Source of the DNA: CAZOBJ01 sp964577825
GTDB lineage: Bacteria; Planctomycetota; SZUA-567; JAFGNG01
Length of the DNA stretch: 20,657 nucleotides
Direction of reading: 5' to 3'
NCBI GenBank assembly: GCA_964577825.1
Contig: CAZOBJ010000055.1
Coordinates: 1 to 20,657, forward strand
Below the pieces are notes generated by a model that saw nothing but the letters and a program-made list of their open reading frames with translations, was not told the origin of the DNA and did no database searches. Below, piece after piece: positions 1-7,227 of this stretch. The stretch's first letter is position 1; every line of letters starts with the position of its first letter. A program made the translations under genes and the position numbers.

Positions 1-2
1 AG

Positions 3-53
3 GTCGCCATCCTGGAACAATACCTCAATCTGCTGTTTTCAGACAGAGCCTAG
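3..53 (+). CDS. C-terminal end of an unidentified protein (partial)
   Basis: Only the last 16 codons are inside the window, ending in TAG at 51-53 (tail VAILEQYLNLLFSDRA). The frame is open from the window edge and the residues look like ordinary protein. The tail is too short to assign a family. The next small reading frame begins two bases after this stop, so the two are probably co-transcribed. If the downstream small protein is CcmD-like, this gene could be a cytochrome c biogenesis component, but that is only inference from position. Confidence 0.4.
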   Translation, partial: VAILEQYLNLLFSDRA

Positions 54-55
54 TC

Positions 56-211
56 GTGGTCGCGTACCTGGCCTTTTGCGCGTACGTGTGGCTGCGCTGG
101 TACCGCCGGCTGCGCGCCGTGCAGGATGGCGAGGCGACCGAGGGCGACGGCGCGCACGTACAGCGCCCCTCCAATCATGCGGATAGGGACTCCCAGACGG
201 ACCAGGCCTAG
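56..211 (+). CDS. Small single-helix membrane protein, possibly CcmD-like
   Basis: A GTG at 56 opens a 51-residue frame ending in TAG at 209-211. Its first 13-16 residues are hydrophobic (VVAYLAFCAYVWLRW). A basic stretch (YRRLR) and a polar, charged tail follow. One short N-terminal helix with a basic cytoplasmic flank is the architecture of CcmD-family heme-export accessory proteins, which usually follow ccmC directly. The start lies two bases after the previous gene's stop, which suggests coupled translation. I see no family-specific residue that proves CcmD. The same frame is open back to the window edge, so it could instead be the end of a longer protein. Confidence 0.3.
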   Translation: MVAYLAFCAYVWLRWYRRLRAVQDGEATEGDGAHVQRPSNHADRDSQTDQA

Positions 212-303
212 GCAGACCGGGGCCGCTCAGCGGGTGCGCGTTCGCCCGCCCCTCTCGATCGCAACATAGTCCTTGACGTCGTCAGTGAAACAAGGTGAGG
301 TGT

Positions 304-319
304 GGCGCCGGACGGCGCC
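304..319 (+). promoter_or_regulatory. GGCGCC hairpin in the leader of the first oxidoreductase
   Basis: GGCGCC at 304-309 and again at 314-319 are mutually complementary around a GGAC loop. The hairpin ends 38 bases before the ATG at 358. A TTGACG at 273-278 could be a -35 box, but no convincing -10 follows at the right distance. Function unknown; it could affect mRNA stability or initiation. Confidence 0.35.
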
Positions 320-357
320 GGCTGCGCAATCGCAACGCCCTTGCCGAGGAGAAGCGT

Positions 358-1575
358 ATGTACAAGGTAGCGGATATCGGAACAGGCACGCATGGGCTGT
401 TGGCCATGCTCAACCCGAAGCTCGACACCACCGCGTTCTGCGACATCAGCGACAAGAAGCGCAACGACGCGGTGAAGATCGCCCGGGTGCTCAAAGAAAA
501 GATGAAGGCGGACAAAGAGCCCACGCCCGTGCGCGGGTACGCGGACTACCGGGAGATGATCGAACAGGAAGAGCCCGACATCGTCACGATCATGACGCCC
601 GACGAGTTCCACGCGGACATGAGCGTGTTCGCGCTGGAGCACGGCGCGCACGTGTTCGTGGAAAAGCCCATGTGCCTGACGCTCGAGGAGTGCGAGCGCA
701 TGATCGACGCGGTCCGGCGCACGGGGCGCAAGCTCGCCGTGAACCAGTGCGCGCGCACGATCCAGGCGTTCCATACCGTGTTCGACATACAGGCCCATGG
801 CGACCTGGGCCTGGCGTACTACATCCGTGCCGAGTATCTGCACGGGTCCATGCGCAGGGTGTTCGAGGATCCCGGCTCCTGGCGGCGCAGGAAGAAGACG
901 ACCCTCGGCGGAAGCAGCCATGCCATCGACCTGGTCCTGGGCCTGATGGGCGAACAGGCCGAATGCGTGTGTGCGAGCGCGAGCAAGCACATGTTCAGCG
1001 CGGACGTGCGGACCCATGACATGGACAACGTGCTCATGCGCTTTCCCGGGGACCGGGCCGGATACTGCGTCACGGATCTGGGCAGCCACCGGCGCGGCCT
1101 GGGCATGGCCTTCGAGCTGTACGCGACCAAGACGGACGTGATCCAGGCGCAGACGCATACGGACGAACGCGACGTCGACCGGGGCGCGCGGTCGGGCCTG
1201 CGCTTCTACGATGCGTCAGGCGCGCGGACCATCCACGACGGCCAATTCAGCGACACGCAGATGGAGATCGAGTTGGGCCACGGCCAGGGATTTTACCGCC
1301 AGCAGGAGAACCTGGTCTACGCCATCGAGCACGACACCAAGCAGCGCACCATGGCCGACGTGGTCGACGGCGCGCGCACCGTGTCCGTGGGCGTGGCTGC
1401 GGTCGAGTCCATCGAGACGGGCAAGACGGCCCCGGTGCGCCAGTGGGAGCCGCTCGCCTACAAGGGCGGCGCCCCGCTGTGGGACCTGGACGACTATCAG
1501 AAGGACATGCTGCGCGCCTATGTGCCGATTCTTTCCAAGGAGAACCGCAAGAAAATCCTGAGTGGCGGGAAGTAG
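358..1575 (+). CDS. Gfo/Idh/MocA family NAD(P)-dependent oxidoreductase, copy 1
   Basis: The protein is 405 aa. Family members oxidise or reduce sugars, inositols and related polyols with NAD(P). The N-terminal Rossmann fold has the dinucleotide motif GTGTHG at residues 8-13. An acidic turn follows (CDIS, 28-31). The family EKP signature is at 102-104, with Lys103 the expected catalytic lysine. In the C-terminal half, GGSSHAID (184-191) supplies the catalytic-type His188 and Asp191. I chose the ATG at 358 because GAGGAG sits about seven bases upstream and the fold begins immediately (MYKVADIG). An in-frame ATG at 295 lacks a ribosome site and would add non-homologous residues. The next gene is a close paralogue 71 bases downstream. 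Substrate cannot be told from sequence; in sulfatase- and polysaccharide-rich bacteria this family is often used on unusual sugars. Confidence 0.93.
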   Translation: MYKVADIGTGTHGLLAMLNPKLDTTAFCDISDKKRNDAVKIARVLKEKMKADKEPTPVRGYADYREMIEQEEPDIVTIMTPDEFHADMSVFALEHGAHVFVEKPMCLTLEECERMIDAVRRTGRKLAVNQCARTIQAFHTVFDIQAHGDLGLAYYIRAEYLHGSMRRVFEDPGSWRRRKKTTLGGSSHAIDLVLGLMGEQAECVCASASKHMFSADVRTHDMDNVLMRFPGDRAGYCVTDLGSHRRGLGMAFELYATKTDVIQAQTHTDERDVDRGARSGLRFYDASGARTIHDGQFSDTQMEIELGHGQGFYRQQENLVYAIEHDTKQRTMADVVDGARTVSVGVAAVESIETGKTAPVRQWEPLAYKGGAPLWDLDDYQKDMLRAYVPILSKENRKKILSGGK

Positions 1576-1588
1576 TGTGGAAGACGGA

Positions 1589-1620
1589 GCGCTTGCAGGC
1601 GCAGGGAAGCCTGCAAGCGC
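1589..1620 (+). promoter_or_regulatory. Perfect 12-bp intergenic hairpin
   Basis: Arms at 1589-1600 and 1609-1620 are exact reverse complements (left arm GCGCTTGCAGGC), with an eight-base loop at 1601-1608. The hairpin starts 13 bases after the stop of the first oxidoreductase and ends 26 bases before the ATG of the second, just ahead of its GGAGG ribosome site. There is no T tract, so a classical intrinsic terminator is less likely than a processing or stability element or a partial attenuator. Confidence 0.6.
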
Positions 1621-1646
1621 GCGGACCACTGTTTGGAGGCACGAAC

Positions 1647-2882
1647 ATGTACAAGGTAGCGAGTATCGGGAGCGGGACGCACGGGCTGTTGGCGATCCTC
1701 AATCCCAAGATGGACACGGTGGCCTTCTGCGACATCAGCGAGAAGAAGCGCAATGACGCGGTGAAGATCGCCGAGGTGCTCAAGGACGAGATGAAGGCGG
1801 ACAAAGAACCCACGCCCGTGCGCGGGTACGCGGACTATCGCGAGATGATCGAGAAGGAGAAGCCGGACATCGTCACGATCATGACGCCGAACCCGCTGCA
1901 CGCGGACATGAGCGTGTTCGCGCTCGAACACGGCGCGCACGTGTTCGTGGAAAAGCCCATGTGCGTTTCGTACGAGCAGTGCGAGCAGATGGTCGACGCG
2001 GTGCGCCGCACGGGACTGAAGCTTGCCGTGAACCAATGCGGCCGCACGATTCAGGCCCTCCAGTCCGTGTATGATCGCAAGGCCGCCGGCCGGATCGGAG
2101 CGCCCTACTACATCCGAGCGGAGTACCTTCACGGCACGCTGCGCCCCCGGCTGGAGAATCCGAACGACCTCTCCGGACAGGATCCGGTGCTGTTGGGCGG
2201 AGGGTCGCACCCGATCGACCTGATCCTGGGGCTCATGGACGATCCGCCCGAGTCGGTGTCCGCGAACGGCAGCAAGTTCATGACCTCGCCCGCCTATCTG
2301 CACAACGACATGATGAACGTGCTCATCCGGTTCCCGGGCGGCAAGACCGGGTACGTGGTGACCACGCATTCCTGCTATCGCCGGGGCCTCGGCTTGGCCT
2401 TTGAGCTCTACGCCACGAAGGCGGACATCATCCAGACCGTGACGTATGTGCAGGGCAAAGAGCCCAGCGGCTTGCGCGTGTTCGACGCCGAGGGCGGCCG
2501 GTCGGTGTACGAGTTCTCCGACACCCAGACCGAAATCCAGTGCGGCCATGGCGAGGGGTTCTACCGCCAGCAGGAGAACCTGCTCCAGGCGATTGAACAC
2601 GACGTGAAGAACCGCACCATGGCCGACGTGGTCGACGGCGCGCGCACCGTGTCCGTGGCCCTGGCCGCGGGCGAGTCCGCGCGCACGGGCAAGTCCGTGC
2701 CGATGCGCCAGTGGGAACCGCTTACCTACACGGGCACCGGGCCTCTGTGGGACCTGGACGACTATCAGCAGGACATGCTGCGCGCGTACGCGCCCGTGCT
2801 CTCCAACGAAAACCGCAAGAAGATCCTGGGCGTGACCGAATGGTCCGGGTACAAGCACGACTGGACCGAGCGAGACCGGTAA
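1647..2882 (+). CDS. Gfo/Idh/MocA family NAD(P)-dependent oxidoreductase, copy 2
   Basis: The protein is 411 aa and is a tandem paralogue of the preceding gene, alignable over its whole length. Roughly two thirds of residues look identical by eye. It keeps the nucleotide motif GSGTHG at 8-13, the EKPMC signature near residue 103, and the GGGSHPID motif with catalytic-type His and Asp. It differs mainly in the segment after YIRAEYLHG, and it has an extra C-terminal tail (SGYKHDWTERDR) that copy 1 lacks. The ATG at 1647 follows GGAGG at 1635-1639 and aligns with copy 1. The two are very probably one transcription unit. Divergence around the substrate-side domain suggests related but different substrates, or a heteromeric pair; both are inferences. 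Confidence 0.93.
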   Translation: MYKVASIGSGTHGLLAILNPKMDTVAFCDISEKKRNDAVKIAEVLKDEMKADKEPTPVRGYADYREMIEKEKPDIVTIMTPNPLHADMSVFALEHGAHVFVEKPMCVSYEQCEQMVDAVRRTGLKLAVNQCGRTIQALQSVYDRKAAGRIGAPYYIRAEYLHGTLRPRLENPNDLSGQDPVLLGGGSHPIDLILGLMDDPPESVSANGSKFMTSPAYLHNDMMNVLIRFPGGKTGYVVTTHSCYRRGLGLAFELYATKADIIQTVTYVQGKEPSGLRVFDAEGGRSVYEFSDTQTEIQCGHGEGFYRQQENLLQAIEHDVKNRTMADVVDGARTVSVALAAGESARTGKSVPMRQWEPLTYTGTGPLWDLDDYQQDMLRAYAPVLSNENRKKILGVTEWSGYKHDWTERDR

Positions 2883-2948
2883 GTATGTCGCTGGCCTGTG
2901 CACGCGGTCTCGTGCGGCGCCTCGTGGCGAGCGAACATGTGGCCTCCC

Positions 2949-2978
2949 TTGACGCGCGGGCGGGGTGGCTGGTAGGCT
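2949..2978 (+). promoter_or_regulatory. Putative sigma-70 promoter for the 141-aa protein gene
   Basis: TTGACG at 2949-2954 is followed after 18 bases by TAGGCT at 2973-2978. Transcription would start near 2985, giving a leader of about 108 bases that contains the hairpin at 2995-3025. The -35 box is five of six to consensus; the -10 box is weaker. Confidence 0.4.
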
Positions 2979-2994
2979 GACGGCTGCTGGGAGG

Positions 2995-3025
2995 GGCGCC
3001 TGCGGGCCGTTGCGGCCCGGGCGCC
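2995..3025 (+). promoter_or_regulatory. Strong two-part GC hairpin in a leader or terminator position
   Basis: GGCGCC at 2995-3000 pairs with GGCGCC at 3020-3025. Inside it, GGGCC at 3004-3008 pairs with GGCCC at 3014-3018 around a five-base loop. It lies about 110 bases after the second oxidoreductase and 68 bases before the next ATG. It could end upstream transcription or structure the downstream leader. No T tract follows. Confidence 0.4.
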
Positions 3026-3092
3026 GCCACTCTATGGCGCCGTGCGCACGCGGTGCCGGACGGAAGCGCACACCGCCGGAAAGGAAGCCAGG

Positions 3093-3518
3093 ATGCCTGA
3101 CGAGAACCTGAAGGGTCTCGAAGACCTGAAGATCGAGCAGAACGAGCTGTATCGCGAGGAGAGCTACACGGACCTGCGCATGGGCCAGATCCGCAGGCTC
3201 GTGCCGGTCAAGCCCGACGGGTCGCCCGACAGCGGGCGCGAGGACCGGTTCATGGGCCAGACCCAGATCCTCACCGGCGCCGGGTCCCTGCCCATCCAGG
3301 CGCCCCTGGAGGCCGAGACCATGGAGCAGGCCATCCAGGAGTTCCCCCAAGCCATGCGCAAGGCTGTGGAGCAGATGGTCGAGCAGGTCCGCGAGGTCCA
3401 GCGCGAGCAGGCCGGCCGCATCGTGGTTCCCCGGCCGGGCGCGGGCGGCCAGCCGGGCCAGGGCCCAGGGCAAGCGGGCGGCCCGGGAGGTCCCGGCGGC
3501 ATCGACGTCGTACACTGA
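3093..3518 (+). CDS. Conserved cytoplasmic protein of unknown function with Gly/Pro-rich tail
   Basis: The protein is 141 aa, has no signal peptide or membrane segment, and is strongly charged. Residues 10-60 (IEQNELYREESYTDLRMGQI, then RRLVPVKPDGS) and the following GQTQILTGAGSLPIQ segment resemble a small uncharacterised 'cytoplasmic protein' family I recall from deltaproteobacteria and similar anaerobes. That recollection is not verified here. Residues about 75-110 are predicted helix (EAIQ/EFPQAMRKAVEQMVEQVREV), possibly an oligomerising surface. Residues about 112-137 form a low-complexity GQPGQGPGQAGGPGGPGG tail. The ATG at 3093 follows AAGGAAGCCAGG. An in-frame ATG at 3042 has no ribosome site. 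It is convergent with the DJ-1-family gene. Function unknown. Confidence 0.8.
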   Translation: MPDENLKGLEDLKIEQNELYREESYTDLRMGQIRRLVPVKPDGSPDSGREDRFMGQTQILTGAGSLPIQAPLEAETMEQAIQEFPQAMRKAVEQMVEQVREVQREQAGRIVVPRPGAGGQPGQGPGQAGGPGGPGGIDVVH

Positions 3519-3613
3519 TTTGTCGGCGAACGCTCCCCGGACATGGACGCGCGCGTTTCGCGATGACGCGGCTTGCGCGCAGTGCTCGGGAGACGACGGC
3601 AGGGCGCGAGCCG

Positions 3614-3642
3614 CCGGTGGCGCGCCTGGAGGCGCCTACCGG
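3614..3642. terminator. Putative bidirectional hairpin between convergent genes
   Basis: CCGGT plus GGCGC (3614-3623) pair with GCGCC and ACCGG (3632-3636, 3638-3642), with one bulged T and an eight-base loop. It overlaps the stop codon of the minus-strand DJ-1-family gene and lies about 95 bases past the end of the plus-strand gene. It sits where a shared terminator is expected, but it lacks T tracts on either side. Confidence 0.35.
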
Positions 3643-4193
3643 GCGTACTGCATGGCCGCGGCGAGTTCGTTGGCCTTCTGCTCGCCGGCGAGCTGGCGCG
3701 CGAGCTCCAGCCCGAAGGCGAAGGCCGTGCCCGGCCCGCGGCTCGTGGTTACGTTCCCGTCCACCACCACCGCGTCTTCCACGAAGGTAGCCGTGTCCGG
3801 GAACCGCTCCTCGAACCCCGGGTAGCAGGTCGCGCGCTTGCCGTCGAGCACCCCGAACGCGGCCAGGGCCATGGCGGGCGCCGCGCAGATGCCCGCCACG
3901 ATCCGTCCGTCATCCGCATGGCGGGTGACCACCTCGCGGACCATGTCCGTGCCCCCGAGCACCTGCGCCCCGGGCATGCCGCCGGGCAGTACTACGGCGT
4001 CGAAGTCCTGGTCCTTTACGTCGGCCAGGGTGACGTCGGCCACGAACGGGACGCCGTGCGCACCGTCCACGCGCACGCACGCCACCGCGGCCACGGTCAC
4101 GCGCACATCGGCGCGGCGCAGGATGTCGATGGAGGTGACCGCCTCGATCTCCTCGAATCCATTGGCCAGAATCACAAGCGCGGTGCGGGGCAT
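3636..4193 (-). CDS. DJ-1/PfpI family protein (DJ-1-like deglycase/chaperone clade)
   Basis: The protein is 185 aa, the normal full length for the family. The start MPRTALVILANGFEEIEAV matches the DJ-1 opening; Glu17 aligns with human DJ-1 Glu18. VVLPGGMPGAQ lies at 67-77. The nucleophile elbow GICAAP is at 101-106, with Cys103 the reactive cysteine equivalent to DJ-1 Cys106. CYPG and TSRGPGT follow in the C-terminal half, as in bacterial DJ-1 homologues. Members handle oxidative and carbonyl stress (glyoxal-related detoxification, disputed deglycase activity); the precise activity here is inferred. AAGGAG lies eight bases before the ATG, and a TATAAT box is upstream at 4259-4264. It is divergent from phosphoglycerate kinase. 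A link to triose-phosphate by-product (methylglyoxal) damage is attractive but speculative. Confidence 0.92.
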   Translation of the reverse strand: MPRTALVILANGFEEIEAVTSIDILRRADVRVTVAAVACVRVDGAHGVPFVADVTLADVKDQDFDAVVLPGGMPGAQVLGGTDMVREVVTRHADDGRIVAGICAAPAMALAAFGVLDGKRATCYPGFEERFPDTATFVEDAVVVDGNVTTSRGPGTAFAFGLELARQLAGEQKANELAAAMQYAR

Positions 4194-4258
4194 GACGAGT
4201 CTCCTTGGGATCGGTCGGCCGATGCGCGGCGGCGGGCAGTCCGTCCGTCGATGCCCCG

Positions 4259-4264
4259 ATTATA
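4259..4264 (-). promoter_or_regulatory. -10 box of the DJ-1-family gene promoter
   Basis: The minus strand reads TATAAT here, a perfect -10 hexamer in very GC-rich DNA. It would start transcription near 4252, about 59 bases before the ATG. No good -35 box is visible at 16-18 bases. A TG dinucleotide close upstream may partly act as an extended -10. Confidence 0.5.
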
Positions 4265-4320
4265 CGCAGGCAAACGCGATCCGCACGTTTTTCTGCTCGC
4301 GAATCCGAACCGGCGGCCGG

Positions 4321-4391
4321 TAGAATGACTCCGGCCGCTTCGCGTGGCCGCCGGAGCAGAGGGAGCCCTGGCGCGGCGTTTGCAGCGCCGC
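4321..4391 (+). promoter_or_regulatory. pgk upstream region: -10-like box and two leader hairpins
   Basis: TAGAAT at 4321-4326 is a -10-like box without an obvious -35. Just downstream, CTCCGGC at 4329-4335 pairs with GCCGGAG at 4350-4356. GCGGCG at 4373-4378 then pairs with CGCCGC at 4386-4391. The putative leader to the ATG at 4430 is about 97 bases. Whether the hairpins regulate or simply protect the mRNA is not known. Confidence 0.4.
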
Positions 4392-4429
4392 CTGACACCG
4401 ATGCGGTGAGGGAGAATGAGGAGACGGAC

Positions 4430-5647
4430 ATGGCGAAGCTGACGGTACGCGACCTGGACCTCAAGGGCAAGCGGGTGCTGACGCGCGTGGACTTCAACGT
4501 GCCGGTCCAGGACGGCAAGGTCACCGACGACACGCGGATTCGCGCGGCCCTGCCCACCATCCGGCACGTGCTCGACCAGGGCGGGCGGCTCGTGCTTATG
4601 AGCCACCTGGGCCGGCCCAAGGGCGAGCGCAAGCCCGAGTTCTCGCTAGGGCCCGCGGCAGAGCGCCTGGGCGAGCTCTTGGGCAAGCCCGCGCCGCTGG
4701 CGACCGACTGCGTGGGCGACGAGGTGCGCGGCCTGGCGGACGGATTGGGTGAGGGCGAGGTGCTCGTGCTCGAGAACCTGCGCTTCCACCCCGAGGAAGA
4801 GCTGTTGGCCAAGTACGACAAGCAGGACGAGGCCACCCAGCAGCGCATCGACGCGTTCGTGGACGCGCTCGCGTCCCTGGGCGACGTATACGTGAACGAC
4901 GCGTTCGGCACGGCGCACCGGGCCCACGCCTCCACGGCCGGGGTGACCCGCCACTTCGACCGGAACGCGGCGGGCCTGCTCATGGAAAAGGAAGTCGAAT
5001 ACTTCGGCAAGGTGCTCCAGGCCCCGGAGCACCCGTTCGTGGCCATCCTGGGCGGGGCCAAAGTCTCGGACAAGATCGGGGTGATCGAGAACCTGCTCGA
5101 ACGCGTGGACAAGCTGCTCATCGGCGGGGCCATGGCCTACACCTTCCTGAAGGCCCAGGATCAGCCCGTGGGCAAGAGCCTGGTGGAGGAGGACAAGGTC
5201 GGCCTGGCCGGGGACCTGTTGAAGCGCGCGGCCGACCGCGGCGTGGAGCTTCTGTTGCCCGTGGACCATCGCGTGGCCTCTGACTTCGAGGCCGACGGCC
5301 CCGAGGCCACGGTGGCCCAGGTGGGCGAGGGCCAGATGGGCCTCGACATCGGCCCGAAGACCGAACGGCGCTATGCTCAGGCGCTCGAAGGCGCGAAGAC
5401 CGTGGTGTGGAACGGGCCCATGGGCGTGTTCGAGAAGTCGGGCTTTGCCGAGGGCACCATGGCCCTGGCCCGCGCGGTGGCCGACGTGGACGGGGTGAGC
5501 GTGATCGGCGGCGGCGACTCCGTGGCCGCGGTGAACCAGTCCGGCTTGGCCGACCGCATGACCCACATCTCCACGGGCGGGGGCGCGAGCCTGGAGTTCC
5601 TGGAGGGCAAGGTGCTGCCGGGCGTGGCCGCGCTTACGGACAAGTAA
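4430..5647 (+). CDS. pgk: Phosphoglycerate kinase
   Basis: The protein is 405 aa, the usual bacterial length. It catalyses the glycolytic and gluconeogenic transfer of phosphate between 1,3-bisphosphoglycerate and ADP in the cytosol. Signature segments are all present: RVDFNVP at 19-25 and Arg36 for 3-phosphoglycerate; SHLGRPKG at 58-65; ENLRFHPEEE; the NDAFGTAHRAHAS signature; GGAKVSDKI; and the nucleotide-side motifs VVWNGPMGVFE from about 325, GGGDSVAA from about 360 and STGGGASLE from about 381. The ATG at 4430 is chosen because MAKLTVRDLDLKGKRVL is the canonical start and GAGGAGA precedes it. Longer in-frame extensions do not resemble the family. Glyceraldehyde-3-phosphate dehydrogenase and triose-phosphate isomerase, frequent neighbours, are absent here. 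Confidence 0.98.
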   Translation: MAKLTVRDLDLKGKRVLTRVDFNVPVQDGKVTDDTRIRAALPTIRHVLDQGGRLVLMSHLGRPKGERKPEFSLGPAAERLGELLGKPAPLATDCVGDEVRGLADGLGEGEVLVLENLRFHPEEELLAKYDKQDEATQQRIDAFVDALASLGDVYVNDAFGTAHRAHASTAGVTRHFDRNAAGLLMEKEVEYFGKVLQAPEHPFVAILGGAKVSDKIGVIENLLERVDKLLIGGAMAYTFLKAQDQPVGKSLVEEDKVGLAGDLLKRAADRGVELLLPVDHRVASDFEADGPEATVAQVGEGQMGLDIGPKTERRYAQALEGAKTVVWNGPMGVFEKSGFAEGTMALARAVADVDGVSVIGGGDSVAAVNQSGLADRMTHISTGGGASLEFLEGKVLPGVAALTDK

Positions 5648-5750
5648 CCCGGGCGCGGGGCCGCGGAACGTCTCGTCCGGACGACAAGCACGGATCGCAG
5701 CCGCGCACCCGCGCTCGCGCGCCGGGGCGCAGGCGCCGAGGAGGTCCGCC

Positions 5751-7121
5751 TTGAGCAAGGAGTCGCGCCCGCCCAACCTTCTCGTTGTCCACACCGACCA
5801 GCAGAGCTGCTGGACCCTGAGCGCGTACGGCGGCAACGAGGTGCACACCCCGAACGTCGACCGCCTGGCCCGCGAGGGCGCGCGGTTCGACCAGTTCTTC
5901 ACGAACTCGCCCGTGTGCACGCCGTCGCGCGGATGCTTTGTCACGGGCCGGTATCCGCACGCCCACGGCGCGTACCGCAACAGCGCGGAGCTCCACCGCG
6001 ACGAGGTGACCTGGGCCAGCCTCTTGCAGCGGGCGGGGTATGCGACCGGCTACATCGGCAAGTGGCACCTGGACGGCCCGGGCCGGACCCGGGGCGGGTG
6101 GTTGCGGGCCGAGCGGTCCATGGGGTTCGCCGACTGCCGGTGGATGTTCGAGAATGCGCACTGGAAACGCATGATCGAGCAGCCGGACGGCACCGTGCGG
6201 ACCGAAAAGGAAGTCGGCGATCCGTCCGAGCGTCCGGACCCGTCCACATACACGACCGACTTTCTGACCGACAAGGCCATCGAGTTCCTGGAGGGGCACC
6301 GGGCGGGGCCCTTCTGCCTGATGCTCAGCATCCCCGACCCCCACATGCCCTGGACCGTGCGCGAGCCGTACGCGTCCATGTACCGGGCCGAGGACATGCG
6401 CCTGCCCGCGTCGCTGTGCCAGGAGGACGTGCCCGCGTGGCAGCAGGCCATGCAGACCTGGCGCGACCGCAGCCCGCCGGCCGAGCAGCAGCTCGTGCGC
6501 GAGGTCAAGGCCCAGTACTGCGGCGAGGTGAAGTGCATCGACGACAACGTGGGCCGGATGCTCGACCGGCTCGACGCCTGGGGCATCTCCGAGCACACGG
6601 CGGTCGTGTTCACGAGCGACCACGGCGAGCTCATGGGCGAGCACGGCCTCATGGCCAAGAACGCGCTCTACGCGACCGACTGCCGGGTGCCGCTCATCGT
6701 GCGCTGGCCGGAGCGCGTGCGCGCGGGCACGGTGGTCAGCCGCGTGACGAGCACGGTGGACTTCCAGCCCACGCTCCTCTCGCTCCTGGGCGTGGACCCG
6801 AGCGGCAGGGAGCAGGGCGCGGACGCCTCGGCGTTTCTGTTGGGCGGCGAGGTCCCGTGGCGCGACACCGCGTTCGTGCATCACAGCTCCATGGAGCACC
6901 TGGCCCTGTTCACCCCGGAGCATGAGCTCGTGTGCGGGCGCGAGGGCGAGCATGCGCTCTACGACCGGCTCACAGACTCGGAGCAGGTGCACAACCGGTT
7001 GCGCGACCCGCGGATGCGCGACGCGGTCCGCGACCTGTTCGCGCTGCTCGTGGACCACTGCCGGCGCGTGGATGCCCCGGAGCTCGCCTGGGTGCAGAAC
7101 CGTGCCGGCGATTGGGTTTGA
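5751..7121 (+). CDS. Sulfatase (alkaline-phosphatase superfamily, cysteine type)
   Basis: The protein is 456 aa. Type I sulfatases hydrolyse sulfate esters, often on polysaccharides, using a formylglycine made from an active-site cysteine. The signature is VCTPSRG, with Cys56 the residue to be converted (C-x-P-S-R). Metal- and substrate-site residues include Asp16 and Gln17 near the N-terminus (HTDQQ), Lys104 and His106 in GKWHLDG, and Asp290-His291 in TSDHGELMGEHG. The start is TTG at 5751, with GAGGAGG about seven bases upstream, and the fold begins at once (RPPNLLVVHTDQQ). No signal peptide is visible, so it may act in the cytoplasm or a longer start was missed. No sulfatase-maturing enzyme lies in the window. 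Substrate unknown. Confidence 0.92.
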   Translation: MSKESRPPNLLVVHTDQQSCWTLSAYGGNEVHTPNVDRLAREGARFDQFFTNSPVCTPSRGCFVTGRYPHAHGAYRNSAELHRDEVTWASLLQRAGYATGYIGKWHLDGPGRTRGGWLRAERSMGFADCRWMFENAHWKRMIEQPDGTVRTEKEVGDPSERPDPSTYTTDFLTDKAIEFLEGHRAGPFCLMLSIPDPHMPWTVREPYASMYRAEDMRLPASLCQEDVPAWQQAMQTWRDRSPPAEQQLVREVKAQYCGEVKCIDDNVGRMLDRLDAWGISEHTAVVFTSDHGELMGEHGLMAKNALYATDCRVPLIVRWPERVRAGTVVSRVTSTVDFQPTLLSLLGVDPSGREQGADASAFLLGGEVPWRDTAFVHHSSMEHLALFTPEHELVCGREGEHALYDRLTDSEQVHNRLRDPRMRDAVRDLFALLVDHCRRVDAPELAWVQNRAGDWV

Positions 7122-7227
7122 CGCGCGGGCGGGAGGCCCGTTCCGCCGGTCCCGGTCATAGGCGCGTGAGCGCGGGGGCGCATGCCCGGCGGGCGCGGGA
7201 GGAGGGCGACGACTCGGAGGGAGCGCC

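Noticed and set aside
295..357. N-terminal extension of the first oxidoreductase from an upstream ATG
   Set aside because: No ribosome site, extra residues do not match the paralogue, and it overlaps the leader hairpin.
208..1158. Long antisense open frame over the first oxidoreductase
   Set aside because: The plus strand holds a complete Gfo/Idh/MocA protein; the antisense translation is His/Arg/Val-rich noise typical of high-GC genes.
1518..3515. 665-codon antisense open frame
   Set aside because: It spans two plus-strand genes and their spacer, has no ribosome site and gives low-complexity sequence.
4646..5980. Antisense open frame over pgk and the sulfatase start
   Set aside because: It crosses two well-supported genes and shows no domain.
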